A stretch of DNA of 64,000 nucleotides from Pichia kudriavzevii (GCF_003054445.1 NC_042509.1:744001-808000), one strand, 5' to 3'. Counted from the first letter of the stretch, positions 39,121 through 50,127 are shown. Made by a program: numbers and translations. The notes: generated by a model from the sequence alone, not told the origin.

Positions 39121-40824
39121 ATGCCCGTAGTACATGAATTCTCTTTGTGGTTGAAAAACCTCTTTTTGGCGGTTTATGTGATATGGTCCAGACTTAAGTG
39201 GGGGGTTTTACCTGTCGAAAGACAAGTTGAAGATGCAGCTGAGGAATCTTTCGTTCACTCTGATCTTGAAACAAGCACGGTAGATGGGGAAGATGATGAA
39301 AAAGAAGCAAAGAAACCATATGAAGAAGTGAAGGAAAAGATTGATGAGTTGCCAATAATTGACGCTTCCAATAGACCCTGGTACAAATTTTTTGACGAAT
39401 ATGAGTTTAGACAAACAAAAGAACAAAGAAGTTCACACAAGTGGTACCATTGGTTCAACGAAAATGATACACCAGCAGAGAAGAAACTCATATTGAAGCT
39501 TGATATCTTGTTGACTCTTTATTCCATGATGGCCTACTGGGTCAAATATTTAGACCAGACTAATTTGAACAATGCATATGTTAGTGGAATGAAAGAATCT
39601 CTCAATATGAGAGGCAATGAACTAGTTCATACTCAAGCAGTTTTCACTGTTGGTACTATTGTCTTCCAATTGCCATTTATGTGGGCGCTTTATAAAGTTC
39701 CATTGAGCTATGTTTTACCTAGTCTCGATTTATGTTGGAGTTTATTCACCTTAGGTGCATATAAGTCCACCTCTGTAGCGCATTTACAAGCAATGAGGTT
39801 CTTCATTGGCGTATTTGAGGCTCCTGGTTATTTGGCTTACCAATATTTGTTTGGTAGTTGGTACAAGGTTGATGAAATGGTCCGTCGGTCCATGTTTTAT
39901 TATATTGGTCAATATCTTGGTGTGTTAACCTCTGGCTTGTTACAAGCGTCAATTTATAAAACTTTAAATGGGGTCAATGGCTTGGAAGGATGGAGATGGA
40001 TGTTTATTATTGATGCAATCATTTCATTTGCCGTTGGTATTATTGGATTCTATGTTTTGCCCGGTACTCCGGCTCACTGCTATTCGATTTTCTTGTCAGA
40101 TGATGAGATTTTACTTGCTAGGAAAAGATTGCAGAAGAATAACACGGCAATTGAAGTTGAAGGCGGAAGAAGATTTTTTGACAAGGCACTCTGGAAGAAA
40201 GTCTTTACGTCTTGGCATGTCTATATTTTAAGCATCTGGAATATTTTTTGTTGGAATAACAACAATGGAACATCTGGTGCTTATTTATTGTGGCTCAAGT
40301 CTTTACACAGGTACAGTATCAGCAAAGTGAATCAATTAGGCGCTGCAACTCCAGCAGTCGGGGTCCTATGGTTAATCTTGACAGGTTGCTATGCAGATTT
40401 ATTCCATTCCCGTTGGCAAGCGATTATTTGGTCTCAAATCCTAAACGTCACAGGGAATACCATTTTAGCTGTTTGGCACGTTCCGGAGGGTGCCAAATGG
40501 TTTGCTTTTATGCTACAGTACACAGGTTGGGCAATGGCTCCAGTTTTGTATTCCTGGATGAATGACATCTGTAGAGAGGATCCTCAATACAGAGCAATTG
40601 TTTTGGTCATAATGAATATCATGGCCCAAACCTCAGTTGCATGGATTTCGGTCTTGGTGTGGAAAACTGTTGAAGCTCCAAGGTATTTGAAGGGGTTCTC
40701 ATTCACGGCCGCTAGTGCCTTCTCACTAATGCTTTGGACTTTTGTAGTCCTCTACTTCTATAAGAGGCAAGAAAGAACAAACTTTGCGAAGAAGGGTTTA
40801 ATTGTGAGAAGCGGTGAAATTTGA
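39121..40824 (+). CDS. SEO1: Seo1-like permease (MFS, allantoate permease family)
   Basis: The 567-residue transporter has a long cytosolic N-terminus and about 12 membrane segments. It matches S. cerevisiae Seo1 in many blocks: [104 protein letters not shown] and [20 protein letters not shown]. The biotin permease Vht1 is related but less similar. Seo1 mutants resist ethionine sulfoxide, suggesting uptake of sulfur compounds; the natural substrate is not settled. A Cbf1-type site upstream fits a sulfur link. Confidence 0.88.
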   Translation: MPVVHEFSLWLKNLFLAVYVIWSRLKWGVLPVERQVEDAAEESFVHSDLETSTVDGEDDEKEAKKPYEEVKEKIDELPIIDASNRPWYKFFDEYEFRQTKEQRSSHKWYHWFNENDTPAEKKLILKLDILLTLYSMMAYWVKYLDQTNLNNAYVSGMKESLNMRGNELVHTQAVFTVGTIVFQLPFMWALYKVPLSYVLPSLDLCWSLFTLGAYKSTSVAHLQAMRFFIGVFEAPGYLAYQYLFGSWYKVDEMVRRSMFYYIGQYLGVLTSGLLQASIYKTLNGVNGLEGWRWMFIIDAIISFAVGIIGFYVLPGTPAHCYSIFLSDDEILLARKRLQKNNTAIEVEGGRRFFDKALWKKVFTSWHVYILSIWNIFCWNNNNGTSGAYLLWLKSLHRYSISKVNQLGAATPAVGVLWLILTGCYADLFHSRWQAIIWSQILNVTGNTILAVWHVPEGAKWFAFMLQYTGWAMAPVLYSWMNDICREDPQYRAIVLVIMNIMAQTSVAWISVLVWKTVEAPRYLKGFSFTAASAFSLMLWTFVVLYFYKRQERTNFAKKGLIVRSGEI

Positions 40825-41104
40825 GTTTTTTTTTCCTGCAGTAACTTAACCAGTACTGAAAGAATACACACAGAAACAAAATGGAACTTTTCTTCAAGTA
40901 CCGGCTGATTTTTCATACTTTTTTATACTACTCTAATAGATGCGCTTTATTCCGAATACATATTACATAAATAATCAATAAGCTTAGGCTAGAAGTAAGT
41001 TAGCGTGCCATCGAATACAATATTTTTCATTGAAAGATACAATGGGAATACTAAACGAATAATAACCGACAGATCAATAGAAACAAAACACGCTAATGCT
41101 ATTT

Positions 41105-43021
41105 TCAGACATTCTCCATGTTCCAAGTACCATCGTGGATGATTGTTTTGTTTACACCTTTAAGAGAGACTATATTGTCTTCGACTAAAATCCCACCAGT
41201 ACTACCAGATCTTGAATTGTTGTCGTCGCTGTGGTCATCCCGAGGATCTACGTTTTTAGGTACTGGAATTCCATAAGAGGCATTCAAAGCCAGTCTCTTT
41301 GCTGCATCTGTAGCTGGACTCCCATTAAATTCACAATTTTCACGGCTTTCACACTTATCTGTATGCCTTGAAGCATTGTCGTAAATACCATGAACAAGAG
41401 CTGCAGCCTCAGAATTTAGAACTTTGGGAACTTCCCCGTTGTTCACCAAGGGTCCGACTGAGGATGTTCCGTATTCGTGGGATAATGTTTTACCGGGAGA
41501 AAGAGAGTCCCTTTCATTTGGTTTAGAGTGAGATGCAATTGCAGAGGGTATATTCGGCGACATCCCCTGTGGAGTCAATAAGTCAGGCAGCTTTTTTATT
41601 TTGATATGAGTATTTGAAGTTTTCAATGGATCTGCAGCCAAATTACTTGGTTTCATTGCTGGCTTTACTGCTGCAAGTCCATTCTTATAGCTGTCTTTGG
41701 TGATATACGTCGGGTGTCCATTATTCAGGCTGCGGCGCTCTTCATTGTCTATTGATGAGCGCTTACTTGAAGATTTGTACAAATGGTGCAGGTATGAATT
41801 TATATTTCTCTTTGATAAGGGTCCTGGGATTTCCCTCTTTATCTTTTTGTTGACATCTATATACACGTCAGTTTCATCGACAATTTCTTCACCAATCAAT
41901 TCCTCAATGACATCTTCTAAAGTTAGTATACCCTTGGCACCGGTATCTTTGCCAGGAGTTTCACTAACGACAACCATATGCGACTTGCCCTCTTGGAAAT
42001 AATTCAAAATGTTCAAACAAGAGGTGTTCAAGGAAGTCTCTGGTAATGTTGCCAATGGGAACGAGGAAATTGGTAACGAATCTTCCGGATCATAACTGAT
42101 TAAAATTCGAACTAATAACATACCAACAAAATTATATGGTTCCCCAGGGAAATGGATTGGTATTCTCGAGAACCCAGCATTGAAAATCTCATCTATTGTT
42201 TCCTCATCCAAGATTCTATCCGATGGTAAAGTGTAGACCTTTTGGATTGGTGTCATGATCTCAGAGACTGGTTTGGCCTTCAAGTCCAAAACGGCGGAGA
42301 TGATTGTTACCTCGTCGATGTTCAAACGTTCTGTACCCATGGTATGATGTAAAGTGACCAAGGATTTCAAACCACTCTTTCTATAAAGGGTTCCATGATC
42401 TTGTCCTAGAATATGGTCCAACAATTTAGCAATTGGGTATGCTACAGGGTACATGATGTACATCAACACCAGAACGTATGGGGCGAAAAAGGCACCAAGT
42501 TCTAAACCGTACCTGACACAAATAGATTGGGGGATAATTTCACCGAAAATGACAATAGCAACAGTTGAGGAAAAAACAGCCACCAATCCACCACCAAATA
42601 ATCGATCCAAAATCACCGGCAAAGTTTCATTGGTAATGACATTAGATAACAACAAGGTAACCAATAGCCAGTGTTTCCCTCTATCCAATAATTGTAGAAC
42701 CTTCTTTGAACATTTTTTCTCTGATTCGGTACCTGAGGAGGAAATAACCTTCAAATAGACTTCATCCTGGCCCATCAATCCAATGGTCAAGCCTGCAAAC
42801 ACCCCACCGAGAATCACCAACGTACTAGAAGTGATTGCATATATGTAAAACTGCGATCGAGACAACGGTTCCTCTGTCGGAACGCTCGGAATATCCAATA
42901 TATCTGAAGCTAACAGCCGCTTTATTGGATGTACCTCAATGGGGATGGCCTGTGAGAGAATGGGGGCCAGGGACAAGACAAGTTTGGCAATGGTACTATG
43001 ATGGGACCGAGTCGGCAGCAT
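41105..43021 (-). CDS. MAM3: Mam3-like CNNM/CorC-family vacuolar membrane protein
   Basis: The 638-residue protein starts with a signal-like hydrophobic segment and a short outer part. A DUF21/CNNM membrane domain follows (SSTLVILGGVFAGLTIGLMG; HWLLVTLLLSNVITNETLPV; IIPQSICVRYGLELGAFFAP). Next is a CBS pair (about 260-395; KAKPVSEIMTPIQKVYTLPS; AKGILTLEDVIEELIGEEIV) and a long polar tail. This is the layout of yeast Mam3, a vacuolar protein tied to mitochondrial morphology and manganese/magnesium balance. Residues SNVITNETLPV match the transport core of the family. Confidence 0.92.
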   Translation of the reverse strand: MLPTRSHHSTIAKLVLSLAPILSQAIPIEVHPIKRLLASDILDIPSVPTEEPLSRSQFYIYAITSSTLVILGGVFAGLTIGLMGQDEVYLKVISSSGTESEKKCSKKVLQLLDRGKHWLLVTLLLSNVITNETLPVILDRLFGGGLVAVFSSTVAIVIFGEIIPQSICVRYGLELGAFFAPYVLVLMYIMYPVAYPIAKLLDHILGQDHGTLYRKSGLKSLVTLHHTMGTERLNIDEVTIISAVLDLKAKPVSEIMTPIQKVYTLPSDRILDEETIDEIFNAGFSRIPIHFPGEPYNFVGMLLVRILISYDPEDSLPISSFPLATLPETSLNTSCLNILNYFQEGKSHMVVVSETPGKDTGAKGILTLEDVIEELIGEEIVDETDVYIDVNKKIKREIPGPLSKRNINSYLHHLYKSSSKRSSIDNEERRSLNNGHPTYITKDSYKNGLAAVKPAMKPSNLAADPLKTSNTHIKIKKLPDLLTPQGMSPNIPSAIASHSKPNERDSLSPGKTLSHEYGTSSVGPLVNNGEVPKVLNSEAAALVHGIYDNASRHTDKCESRENCEFNGSPATDAAKRLALNASYGIPVPKNVDPRDDHSDDNNSRSGSTGGILVEDNIVSLKGVNKTIIHDGTWNMENV

Positions 43022-43790
43022 GTGGAGGTTAGTTATAAATCAAAGCAAATAAAGAAGTTTGAGAGGAAAAAATTAAAGAGTTGAAGAATTAAATATAAAA
43101 TACAATAGAATAATAGACTTATGCACCACCTTAGAAAAACTCAAGTTAAATTCCATCAACCTCTCCGAGTGAATTAAAACAATCGCCTCTTAAAATTGGT
43201 TAAAATTGGTGTACAAATTGTTGAGCCACATCAATAGCGAAGAAAAAAAACTTCGCTGACGATCCGTGAGGGATTAGATTACCAATTCCCCTCATTTCCC
43301 ATTCCCCCCCCCCACATCTCCCACGGATCCCCCTTCATTTTCAGTCTCACTGAAATGGTTTCGCGGCTGATATATGCCTCTCTATAGTGGTCCCTCTTGG
43401 CTAAGGGCTAATTGGAACTGTAAATATATGAGCAACGACATGGTAGCACCGCAGAAAAAAATACACAATTATGCGGTAGCACGGGGGCAGCTGTAGCATA
43501 TAATATAGGGTAAGTATTTTTTTTTTGTTTTAAGAAGAAGATGGAAAAATCACTATTGACACAAAAGGCCAATTATTTCCATTAATAAAAGAGTTGAATC
43601 AATCGTTATTGTCTCATTTCTCGTTAGACATTTATCATTTTGCTTGTTTTTTGTACCTGTATTTAAAGGGCAGCTGGATAGAGCTATTACATTTGAGAGG
43701 AATCTAAAGAATCAACAGAAGAAAAAAAAAATAAACGAAAAATACCTAGCCGAAAGTCACATTCCAAACAAAAAGAAATCAAGTTAGAGG
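43022..43790. promoter_or_regulatory. Divergent promoter of MAM3 and the 43791 gene
   Basis: This 769-base gap includes a tandem 10-mer TAAAATTGGT (43191-43210), a run of ten C (43304-43313) with a CCCCT stress-type word at 43289-43293, and a T9 run near 43520. No gene is seen. Confidence 0.4.
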
Positions 43791-45035
43791 ATGACGACAC
43801 ACGCTGTGAGGACTTCTAAGATATACCACCAAGTGCAACAGCTTTTGGCGAATCCGAGCTGCACACCGGTATTTTGCCATGATGAGCTGAATGCAATCAT
43901 TGGGAAGTTTGAGACCCAGCTTAGCCAGTATGAGGAATTGCCCACTGTGACGCAGTTCGTCGATATAGGACTATCGAGGCTCATTCCACAGTACTCGCAT
44001 ATATTCGATACCACAGAAGATGGAGAATCTCTTGCATGGCATTTGGGAAGATTCATCAAATCAAAGCAGGATAGTGAAAGAGGGAAAATCGACCATCTTA
44101 AGGCGTATATTATCAAGTACGAGTTGAATAGAGAATATACGGAGATACGAGAACTACGAGAGAAGCTATTGAGTCGAATCGAGGATACACAGGTCTCCTT
44201 GGAGCGGGTAGTCCCCACATATACCAGCATCAGTTTGATTGAGTTTGTAAAGTTGTTGCATGATGATGTATTTCTCCACAGTGGCCAAACGAAATATTAT
44301 CTTAGACTGTGTAAGATGTTTACCTCGTTCTCCCAAGTAGGAGGGATTACGGGGAAATTGCGACCAGCAGATGTTGAGAAGCTCATCCAGAGGATTCTAT
44401 ATGCGGAAATTAACTTCACAGAGCAACAGAAAAATCAGGTCAAATTGGAACATGTCAAGCAGTTGCTCATGGCTGATTTGGGAAAATCCGGAATGAAGTT
44501 ATCCAATAAAGAACTCTTTACCCTTTTCGACCTGAATGATAATGTTGGTGCAGAATCCATGAACCTTGTCTATGAGAAGTTCCTCCACAGTGACCATGTC
44601 GCAAAGACCAGTTCCTTCTTTAAGGCCTATTTGAGAAAAGTGGTTTCGATGAATGGTGAAGAAACATCCATAGCTAAGAGGGTCATTGAAGATGCCATAG
44701 AACATGAGGTTGTCTTTGATAGGGAATTTTTCGAACTGGTTGTCAAACATGCACAGGAAACAGGCAACATTGCACTCCAAGACGTGGTTTCCTATTGTCT
44801 TCTCAAGGAGTACACTCTCTGTAATCACACCTTGTCCATTATGCAGGGCACCAAGTACACCAGTCTCTCGAGCCCTCTAGTTACCCTCCTACGTAGACTT
44901 TCAATTCCCACAAATGGAACAACTGCATCCACCATGAGTCCATTGAACATCCCCTCTATACAAATACAACTGGCTGACCGAGTCGGTGAATTCCCTTCAT
45001 TAGGCGAGTTCCCCGGATTCTGTTTCCGGAGCTAA
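43791..45035 (+). CDS. Unrecognised all-helical protein, 414 residues
   Basis: I do not recognise this protein. It is predicted by eye to be mostly helical, with hairpin-like segments in the C-terminal half (SMNLVYEKFLHSDHVAKTSS; AKRVIEDAIEHEVVFDREFF; ELVVKHAQETGNIALQDVVS). These recall PPR-type repeats of fungal mitochondrial RNA factors, but no clear presequence is present (MTTHAVRTSKIYHQVQQLLA is basic but short). No membrane segment or catalytic motif is seen. The start codon follows an AT-rich leader and the frame is the only long one on this strand, so the gene is likely real. Confidence 0.72.
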   Translation: MTTHAVRTSKIYHQVQQLLANPSCTPVFCHDELNAIIGKFETQLSQYEELPTVTQFVDIGLSRLIPQYSHIFDTTEDGESLAWHLGRFIKSKQDSERGKIDHLKAYIIKYELNREYTEIRELREKLLSRIEDTQVSLERVVPTYTSISLIEFVKLLHDDVFLHSGQTKYYLRLCKMFTSFSQVGGITGKLRPADVEKLIQRILYAEINFTEQQKNQVKLEHVKQLLMADLGKSGMKLSNKELFTLFDLNDNVGAESMNLVYEKFLHSDHVAKTSSFFKAYLRKVVSMNGEETSIAKRVIEDAIEHEVVFDREFFELVVKHAQETGNIALQDVVSYCLLKEYTLCNHTLSIMQGTKYTSLSSPLVTLLRRLSIPTNGTTASTMSPLNIPSIQIQLADRVGEFPSLGEFPGFCFRS

Positions 45036-45039
45036 TTTG

Positions 45040-45046
45040 TCACGTG
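45040..45046. promoter_or_regulatory. TCACGTG motif upstream of the HAL4-like gene
   Basis: A perfect Cbf1-type TCACGTG lies about 270 bases before the kinase start and 5 bases after the preceding stop codon. Function is inferred. Confidence 0.35.
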
Positions 45047-45315
45047 TTTCTTATTATTATCTCCGAGTCCCGAGGGACGAGGGAGAAAGTAAAGGAGCAG
45101 GACGGAAAAAAAAAAGCTTCCCATATTTTATTTGCATGAATATCTGAGACAATATTGAGGTGGGGGTGGGGGGAGAGGAAGAACAAGTTGAAGGAAGTTG
45201 GAGAAACATATAGAGTTTTATTTTCGTTCAATTTCAAGATACTGCCCCCCCCAGTTCCTTATTATAGAGTTGGTGAGTTCTCTCTACTGTTACCATCTTA
45301 CCAACAACCCGAGTT

Positions 45316-47028
45316 ATGGCTAACGGTATCCTCTCCAAACTCTTCAAGAGTTCCAAGGATAAGAAAGATGCCCATCACCAGAAACATACTCCATTAGTAC
45401 AATCGTCAGTTTCTCCGATATCGTCCACTTCCGGACATCCAAACGATGCCCACTCATCTTATCCTGGCTCGTCACCAACCCTCAAGACTGATAGTGCCTC
45501 TACCAAACTGGAAGCGCCTCATTCGGTTAAGATGCGTTCTTCTGGTTCGTCCACTTCGTCGATACACCCGATAGATTCCAATCCTTCTCCACATTTGAAG
45601 TTGGCCAGGTTTCTCGAGAAGAGACATTTGAAACACCAAGAATTTCTGGATTCTCTGCAGGGGAAACACAAAAATAACAAGAGCAAGACAGACTCGCCCA
45701 AGAAATCGTACTTTTTCCAATCCAAGAAGGCGGAGAACCATGCCCATCATAAGGAGAAACCGCTACAAAAAACTCAAAATTTACCTTCTAAATTCAACGA
45801 TTTCAATGCGTTGACACAATTGGTGGCTCCCTATGGTATTATTCCCGACAGATCTGTGGATTTAATGGCTTTATTGGAACACACCAATATTGAAAACCAG
45901 CCATTAGATGCTCAATTGGGCAGTTTGGCGCTGAATGCGATTGATGTTCCCAAATCAGGTAGCTCATCGAATGCTCTGATCATCGGTAAAGGTGCCGGTG
46001 GTTCTGTATATCCATTATATGATTCAACACGAAACCATTTATATGCAATTAAGAAACTAAGATTGCAGATGAATAAAGAAGATTGGTTTACTTACCAATC
46101 AAAATTAAAGAATGAATTTAATATTGCTAAAAAACTACACCACCAAAACTTAATTAGGACATATGATTTACTACAAGACAATGACCTATTCATAATTGTT
46201 ATGGATTATGCACCTTATGATTTTTTCACTATGGTAATGGCAGGTAAATTCACCAAGTATGAATGCTACTGTTATCTTAGACAATTATGTGAAGGAGTCT
46301 GTTACATGCATTCAATTGGTTTGGCCCATAGAGACCTAAAATTGGATAATTGTGTTGTCGACCAAAATGGTGTCTTGAAGATTGTGGATTTTGGTTCCTC
46401 TGTGATTTTTGACCAGAAATTGTACGACGGCAAGGGGAAATCACGTGATATTGAGCAAGCATCAGGTATTCTAGGTAGTGATCCATACTTGGCGCCCGAA
46501 GTTGTGCAATATCCCTTCTATGACCCATCTTTAGCCGACGTGTGGTCAGTGGCTATCATTTATTGTTGTATGGTTTTGCGCCGCTTTCCCTGGAGAATAC
46601 CTAAAACTTCTGATACAGCATATGACTATTTCACTCGTCCAACTGGTGAAATCACCGACTCAAACGGTCAAGTAAAACAAGTTGGCCCAGAGAAGTTATT
46701 CAAAATGTTACCACATTCCTCAAGACCTGTAATTGCTCAGATGTTGAAGATTAGGCCAAGCGAAAGGGCTTCGATGAAACAAGTCTTGGACACTGAATTC
46801 ATGCAGAACATTGAATATTGTCATTATGAAGAGTATGATGCAGAAAGAAACACGGGTATCATTATCAAGGCCCAAAATCATACCCATCATTTGATCACTA
46901 ACAAACAGTTTGAAGATGAGAACCCCGAAGAAGCTGCGAAAGAGAAGGAGAGGGAAGAAATGGCCAGAAAAAAAAGAGAGCAGGAAGAGGAAGAAAAGAG
47001 TAAGACTATTAAGGTACCTGTTGCGTGA
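45316..47028 (+). CDS. SAT4: Hal4/Sat4-type protein kinase (Npr/Hal family)
   Basis: The 570-residue protein has a Ser/Lys-rich N-terminus (about 200 residues) and a kinase domain from about 218. Visible are the glycine loop IGKGAGGSVYPLY, the ATP lysine in YAIKKLRL, the catalytic loop HRDLKLDN (about 337), the DFGSS motif and GSDPYLAPEV. The segment ADVWSVAIIYCCMVLRRFPW is a hallmark of the fungal Hal4/Hal5/Npr1 group. Hal4 and Hal5 stabilise potassium and nutrient transporters at the plasma membrane. The tail is a highly charged Glu/Lys helix. The group is clear; the choice of Sat4/Hal4 over Hal5 or Hrk1 is tentative. Confidence 0.85.
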   Translation: MANGILSKLFKSSKDKKDAHHQKHTPLVQSSVSPISSTSGHPNDAHSSYPGSSPTLKTDSASTKLEAPHSVKMRSSGSSTSSIHPIDSNPSPHLKLARFLEKRHLKHQEFLDSLQGKHKNNKSKTDSPKKSYFFQSKKAENHAHHKEKPLQKTQNLPSKFNDFNALTQLVAPYGIIPDRSVDLMALLEHTNIENQPLDAQLGSLALNAIDVPKSGSSSNALIIGKGAGGSVYPLYDSTRNHLYAIKKLRLQMNKEDWFTYQSKLKNEFNIAKKLHHQNLIRTYDLLQDNDLFIIVMDYAPYDFFTMVMAGKFTKYECYCYLRQLCEGVCYMHSIGLAHRDLKLDNCVVDQNGVLKIVDFGSSVIFDQKLYDGKGKSRDIEQASGILGSDPYLAPEVVQYPFYDPSLADVWSVAIIYCCMVLRRFPWRIPKTSDTAYDYFTRPTGEITDSNGQVKQVGPEKLFKMLPHSSRPVIAQMLKIRPSERASMKQVLDTEFMQNIEYCHYEEYDAERNTGIIIKAQNHTHHLITNKQFEDENPEEAAKEKEREEMARKKREQEEEEKSKTIKVPVA

Positions 47029-47196
47029 TCTAGACCATATCGTATCCCTTTCAAGAAAATACCTCGATGGAGTTTGCAATCTGCTGAGTCATACATATAT
47101 GAATATATATGTACCTTCCATTGACATGTTCTATAGCATTACTTTATTATATATCTATTATTTATGAAAATAAAACCACTTACTAGACAATTCTAA

Positions 47197-48204
47197 CTAT
47201 ATCATTGAATTGTAGATGATTGAAACCGACTCACCATTATTAATTCTTCTAATGGCTTCTGCAAACATTCTAGAAACATCCAAAACATCGGTTTTCTCCG
47301 TTTCCAACCTTTTACTTTGGTTAACACTATTGGTAGTAATGACTTTAGTGAATAGTCCACACTCCTTGATTTTAGGTAATGCATCACCACTGAATAACCC
47401 GTGTGTGACGATGGCATAAATTTTTGTTGCTCCGTTGGACTGTAACAATTTTGCACATTTGATCAAGGTTCCTGCAGTGTCCACTAGGTCGTCGATGATA
47501 ACACAAGTCTTCCCTTCCACATCGCCGACTAACATGGACATGTCCTCGTTGGTTTCAATTCTTCTCTCCTTATGAACCAAAGCAAATGACAATCCCATTG
47601 AATCAGCAATCGCTGTTGCCCTCTTTGCACCACCGGCATCAGGCGACACAATTACAGAATCTTTGAAACACGGAATATAGTTCGTAATGTAATATTGGAC
47701 AAGCTGCTTGGAGTATAAGTTGTCAACAGGTATATCAAAAAAACCTTGGTATTGAGAATCGTGTAAATCCATTGTAATGATATGATTTGCACCAGCACTG
47801 GTCAGCAAATTTGCAATAAGTGTACCATTTTGTGAGACCCACGGTTTCACGTTTCCAACAACTTTGATTTTATTTGAAAGATATTCGCCATACTTGATTG
47901 CAGGCATATCTAATTGTCTCGAATAGAAAAATAATGGCATTATAATATTGATTCTCTTTGCACTGGCCATTTTACACGCTGAAATCATTAACAGTAACTC
48001 CATCAAGTAGTCATTGACTGACCCTGCTCCCGTTTGTAAAATAAAGACATCCTTCTCTCGAACGGAGGTCTCTAATTGAACTGAAGTTTCGCCATTTGCA
48101 AATTTTTTAAGTAACACCTTACCTAATGGTAGTGACAAGTTGTCGCATATCCTCTTGCAGAGTGGTTCGTTGGATGAACCTGAAAAAATAACAATATCTC
48201 TCAT
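47197..48204 (-). CDS. PRS5: Ribose-phosphate pyrophosphokinase subunit, Prs5-like
   Basis: This 335-residue PRPP synthetase has KKFANGETSVQLETSVREKD, ITMDLHDSQYQGFFDIPVDN, VSPDAGGAKRATAIADSMGL, the PRPP-binding VIIDDLVDTAGTL and the ending FAEAIRRINNGESVSIIYNS. The catalytic flexible loop (RQDKKDKSRAPI in standard enzymes) is replaced by RQLDMPAIKYGEYLSN followed by KPWVSQNGTLIANLL. That pattern, and DLHDSQYQGFFDIP, match Prs5, as I recall it, better than Prs1-4. S. cerevisiae Prs5 has large non-homologous inserts (496 residues); here the insert is nearly absent. Prs5 functions with Prs2 or Prs4 in heteromers and touches cell-wall integrity signalling. Confidence 0.85.
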   Translation of the reverse strand: MRDIVIFSGSSNEPLCKRICDNLSLPLGKVLLKKFANGETSVQLETSVREKDVFILQTGAGSVNDYLMELLLMISACKMASAKRINIIMPLFFYSRQLDMPAIKYGEYLSNKIKVVGNVKPWVSQNGTLIANLLTSAGANHIITMDLHDSQYQGFFDIPVDNLYSKQLVQYYITNYIPCFKDSVIVSPDAGGAKRATAIADSMGLSFALVHKERRIETNEDMSMLVGDVEGKTCVIIDDLVDTAGTLIKCAKLLQSNGATKIYAIVTHGLFSGDALPKIKECGLFTKVITTNSVNQSKRLETEKTDVLDVSRMFAEAIRRINNGESVSIIYNSMI

Positions 48205-48502
48205 GTCTGATGTATCAAGGATGGCGTAATAGATATATTCTGTATTTATACCCGGAGAAACACATCCCCAAACAAAAATTAATCAAGAATGTTATATCAG
48301 CTTCGGTAGTCAGGATGGAAGAACGAAAAAAAAAAAAAAAACAAAAAAAAGACTTACCCCAGAATAAAGAAAGCTAGCGAAGCTGATTTTTCGAATTTAT
48401 CGGCTACTCATGATACGTAGATATTGTAAGGCTTGGATGAATAAAATTCAATTAGATTATATAAATGACAAATGGTGTTGTAATACATATAAAGTAGCTT
48501 CA

Positions 48503-49882
48503 CTAAAGAATGCCACCTATATTTTTCTTGCGTTGGTTTTCCCTATATACACGGAATGCAATAACACCAGCATATGCAGCAACCAACAGTAAGACAATGT
48601 AGAAGATAATTTTGATTATTGACCAAACAATACTGAAGAACCAACCAACAAAGCCGTGTTCACTTTGATACTTTTCACGATCTCTCTGTTTTAAAACTTT
48701 TTCTTGTCTACGTAACCTGTTGAGTGATTTTCTATTTTTACGCCTTCTAGACTGAAGTGATTCTCCACGTTCAGCATTTTGCTGGTTCTGATCCGTATCA
48801 TCGATACTGTCAACAATAGTTAGACCTTGGGCCAAGGAATCAATTTCCGCAATTTGCTCACCATCAGTTTTTCTGAAGGTCTTCACATCAATTGAGTACA
48901 AATCAACATTATGATGCAATTCACCAGTTTCTGCACTGACACCTAAATAGAGAGGTCTACCAACAGGAAACAGACCATCCAAATCGACATTCTCCTTTCT
49001 GTAGCATGTTCTCCACTCACCTTGTCCCTTTTCATCTAACAAAACCTCAAAAACACCTGCCTGACGTACGTATGTAATCTTTAACTTTGTAGGTTTATCA
49101 GAACCGGTATTATAGATTTTGTGCAGAGAACAGCCACCGATCTGTGTGTTGATACCATCTTTGCCTTTGTCATAGTATCCATCATACCCTTTGTTTCTTT
49201 GAATACTTAGATAGGGAAAAGCATGTCTATTATGTTTACCATTATAATTTTTGTAGGTATCAAGGAACAACCCGAGACCGTTAAAGTTAGATTGTATACC
49301 AAAGACATCACCACCTTTCAATTGCTCGGTAGTTAGCCAGATGGCCATGCCATCACCAATCATATTTGCTCTATCCTGTTGACCATGGATCTTGAAACCC
49401 ACATCGATTTCAAATGCTGATAAGTCATCATTTGAGATTGTCATGTCGGAAAACAAATAACCGGTTTGTCTTGCGGAATCTCTGACTAGCCTAACGTGAT
49501 CTGAATTTCTCGATAGTAACATATTGCCACCGTTTCTGTAATGTGGGAATTTATTATTTGAATCCAACAAAGGTGGCAATGACATGTACTTCAAATCAAC
49601 CTTGCTGACATGTGGCGAGTAATTCAATAAATCTGATAAGCTATTCAACTGTTTACTGGAGATTGTTGTTGATGCAGAATTAGAGTAGTTTTCAAAGTAT
49701 CTGAGGTCATGTTCAAGTTGTGGATCTTTTGAGGAAGATGATCTCCAACTAGGGAAGATCATGTACAAAATTAGAAGTGATAGAATTCCAAAAAACACCT
49801 TTCCTTTAAATGTCAGTCTACCATATATCCGTCTGGCCTTTTGCACCAGTGTTGGCTTACTGTATCCTCCACCAAGATCCAT
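48503..49882 (-). CDS. UIP5: L-type lectin-like membrane protein (Uip5/VIP36 family)
   Basis: Starting at 49882 the protein is 459 residues (S. cerevisiae Uip5 is 443). It has a short cytosolic N-terminus, a membrane segment (VFFGILSLLILYMIFPSW) and a leguminous-lectin-type luminal domain: AFEIDVGFKIHGQQDRANMI, GDGMAIWLTTEQLKGGDVFG, GLGLFLDTYKNYNGKHNRHA and FPVGRPLYLGVSAETGELHH. A charged linker and a second membrane segment near the C-terminus follow (IIFYIVLLLVAAYAGVIAF). The GDGMAIW and LFLDTYKN elements are carbohydrate- and calcium-site motifs of L-type lectins. An ER-Golgi cargo role is likely by family. A 57-codon in-frame extension to 50053 is possible. Confidence 0.8.
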   Translation of the reverse strand: MDLGGGYSKPTLVQKARRIYGRLTFKGKVFFGILSLLILYMIFPSWRSSSSKDPQLEHDLRYFENYSNSASTTISSKQLNSLSDLLNYSPHVSKVDLKYMSLPPLLDSNNKFPHYRNGGNMLLSRNSDHVRLVRDSARQTGYLFSDMTISNDDLSAFEIDVGFKIHGQQDRANMIGDGMAIWLTTEQLKGGDVFGIQSNFNGLGLFLDTYKNYNGKHNRHAFPYLSIQRNKGYDGYYDKGKDGINTQIGGCSLHKIYNTGSDKPTKLKITYVRQAGVFEVLLDEKGQGEWRTCYRKENVDLDGLFPVGRPLYLGVSAETGELHHNVDLYSIDVKTFRKTDGEQIAEIDSLAQGLTIVDSIDDTDQNQQNAERGESLQSRRRKNRKSLNRLRRQEKVLKQRDREKYQSEHGFVGWFFSIVWSIIKIIFYIVLLLVAAYAGVIAFRVYRENQRKKNIGGIL

Positions 49883-50127
49883 TGTGGTTGTTGGTTTGTA
49901 TCCGTAATCTTCTGCTGTAGACAGGTTGTTTACAACTCGATCTTCAGAAATGCGGTGAAATTTGACAGCGAAGAGGAATTTTGACCAAATACTCAACTTC
50001 ACGTACGAAAAAGGGAATAAGGGATTATTCAGGTCCTTCCATAGTTTGACCAAATAAAGCCATGCAAACTGTTAACGTTTATATAACTTATACTAAATAC
50101 AAGAGACAAGATTTAGGATGGAGGGAA

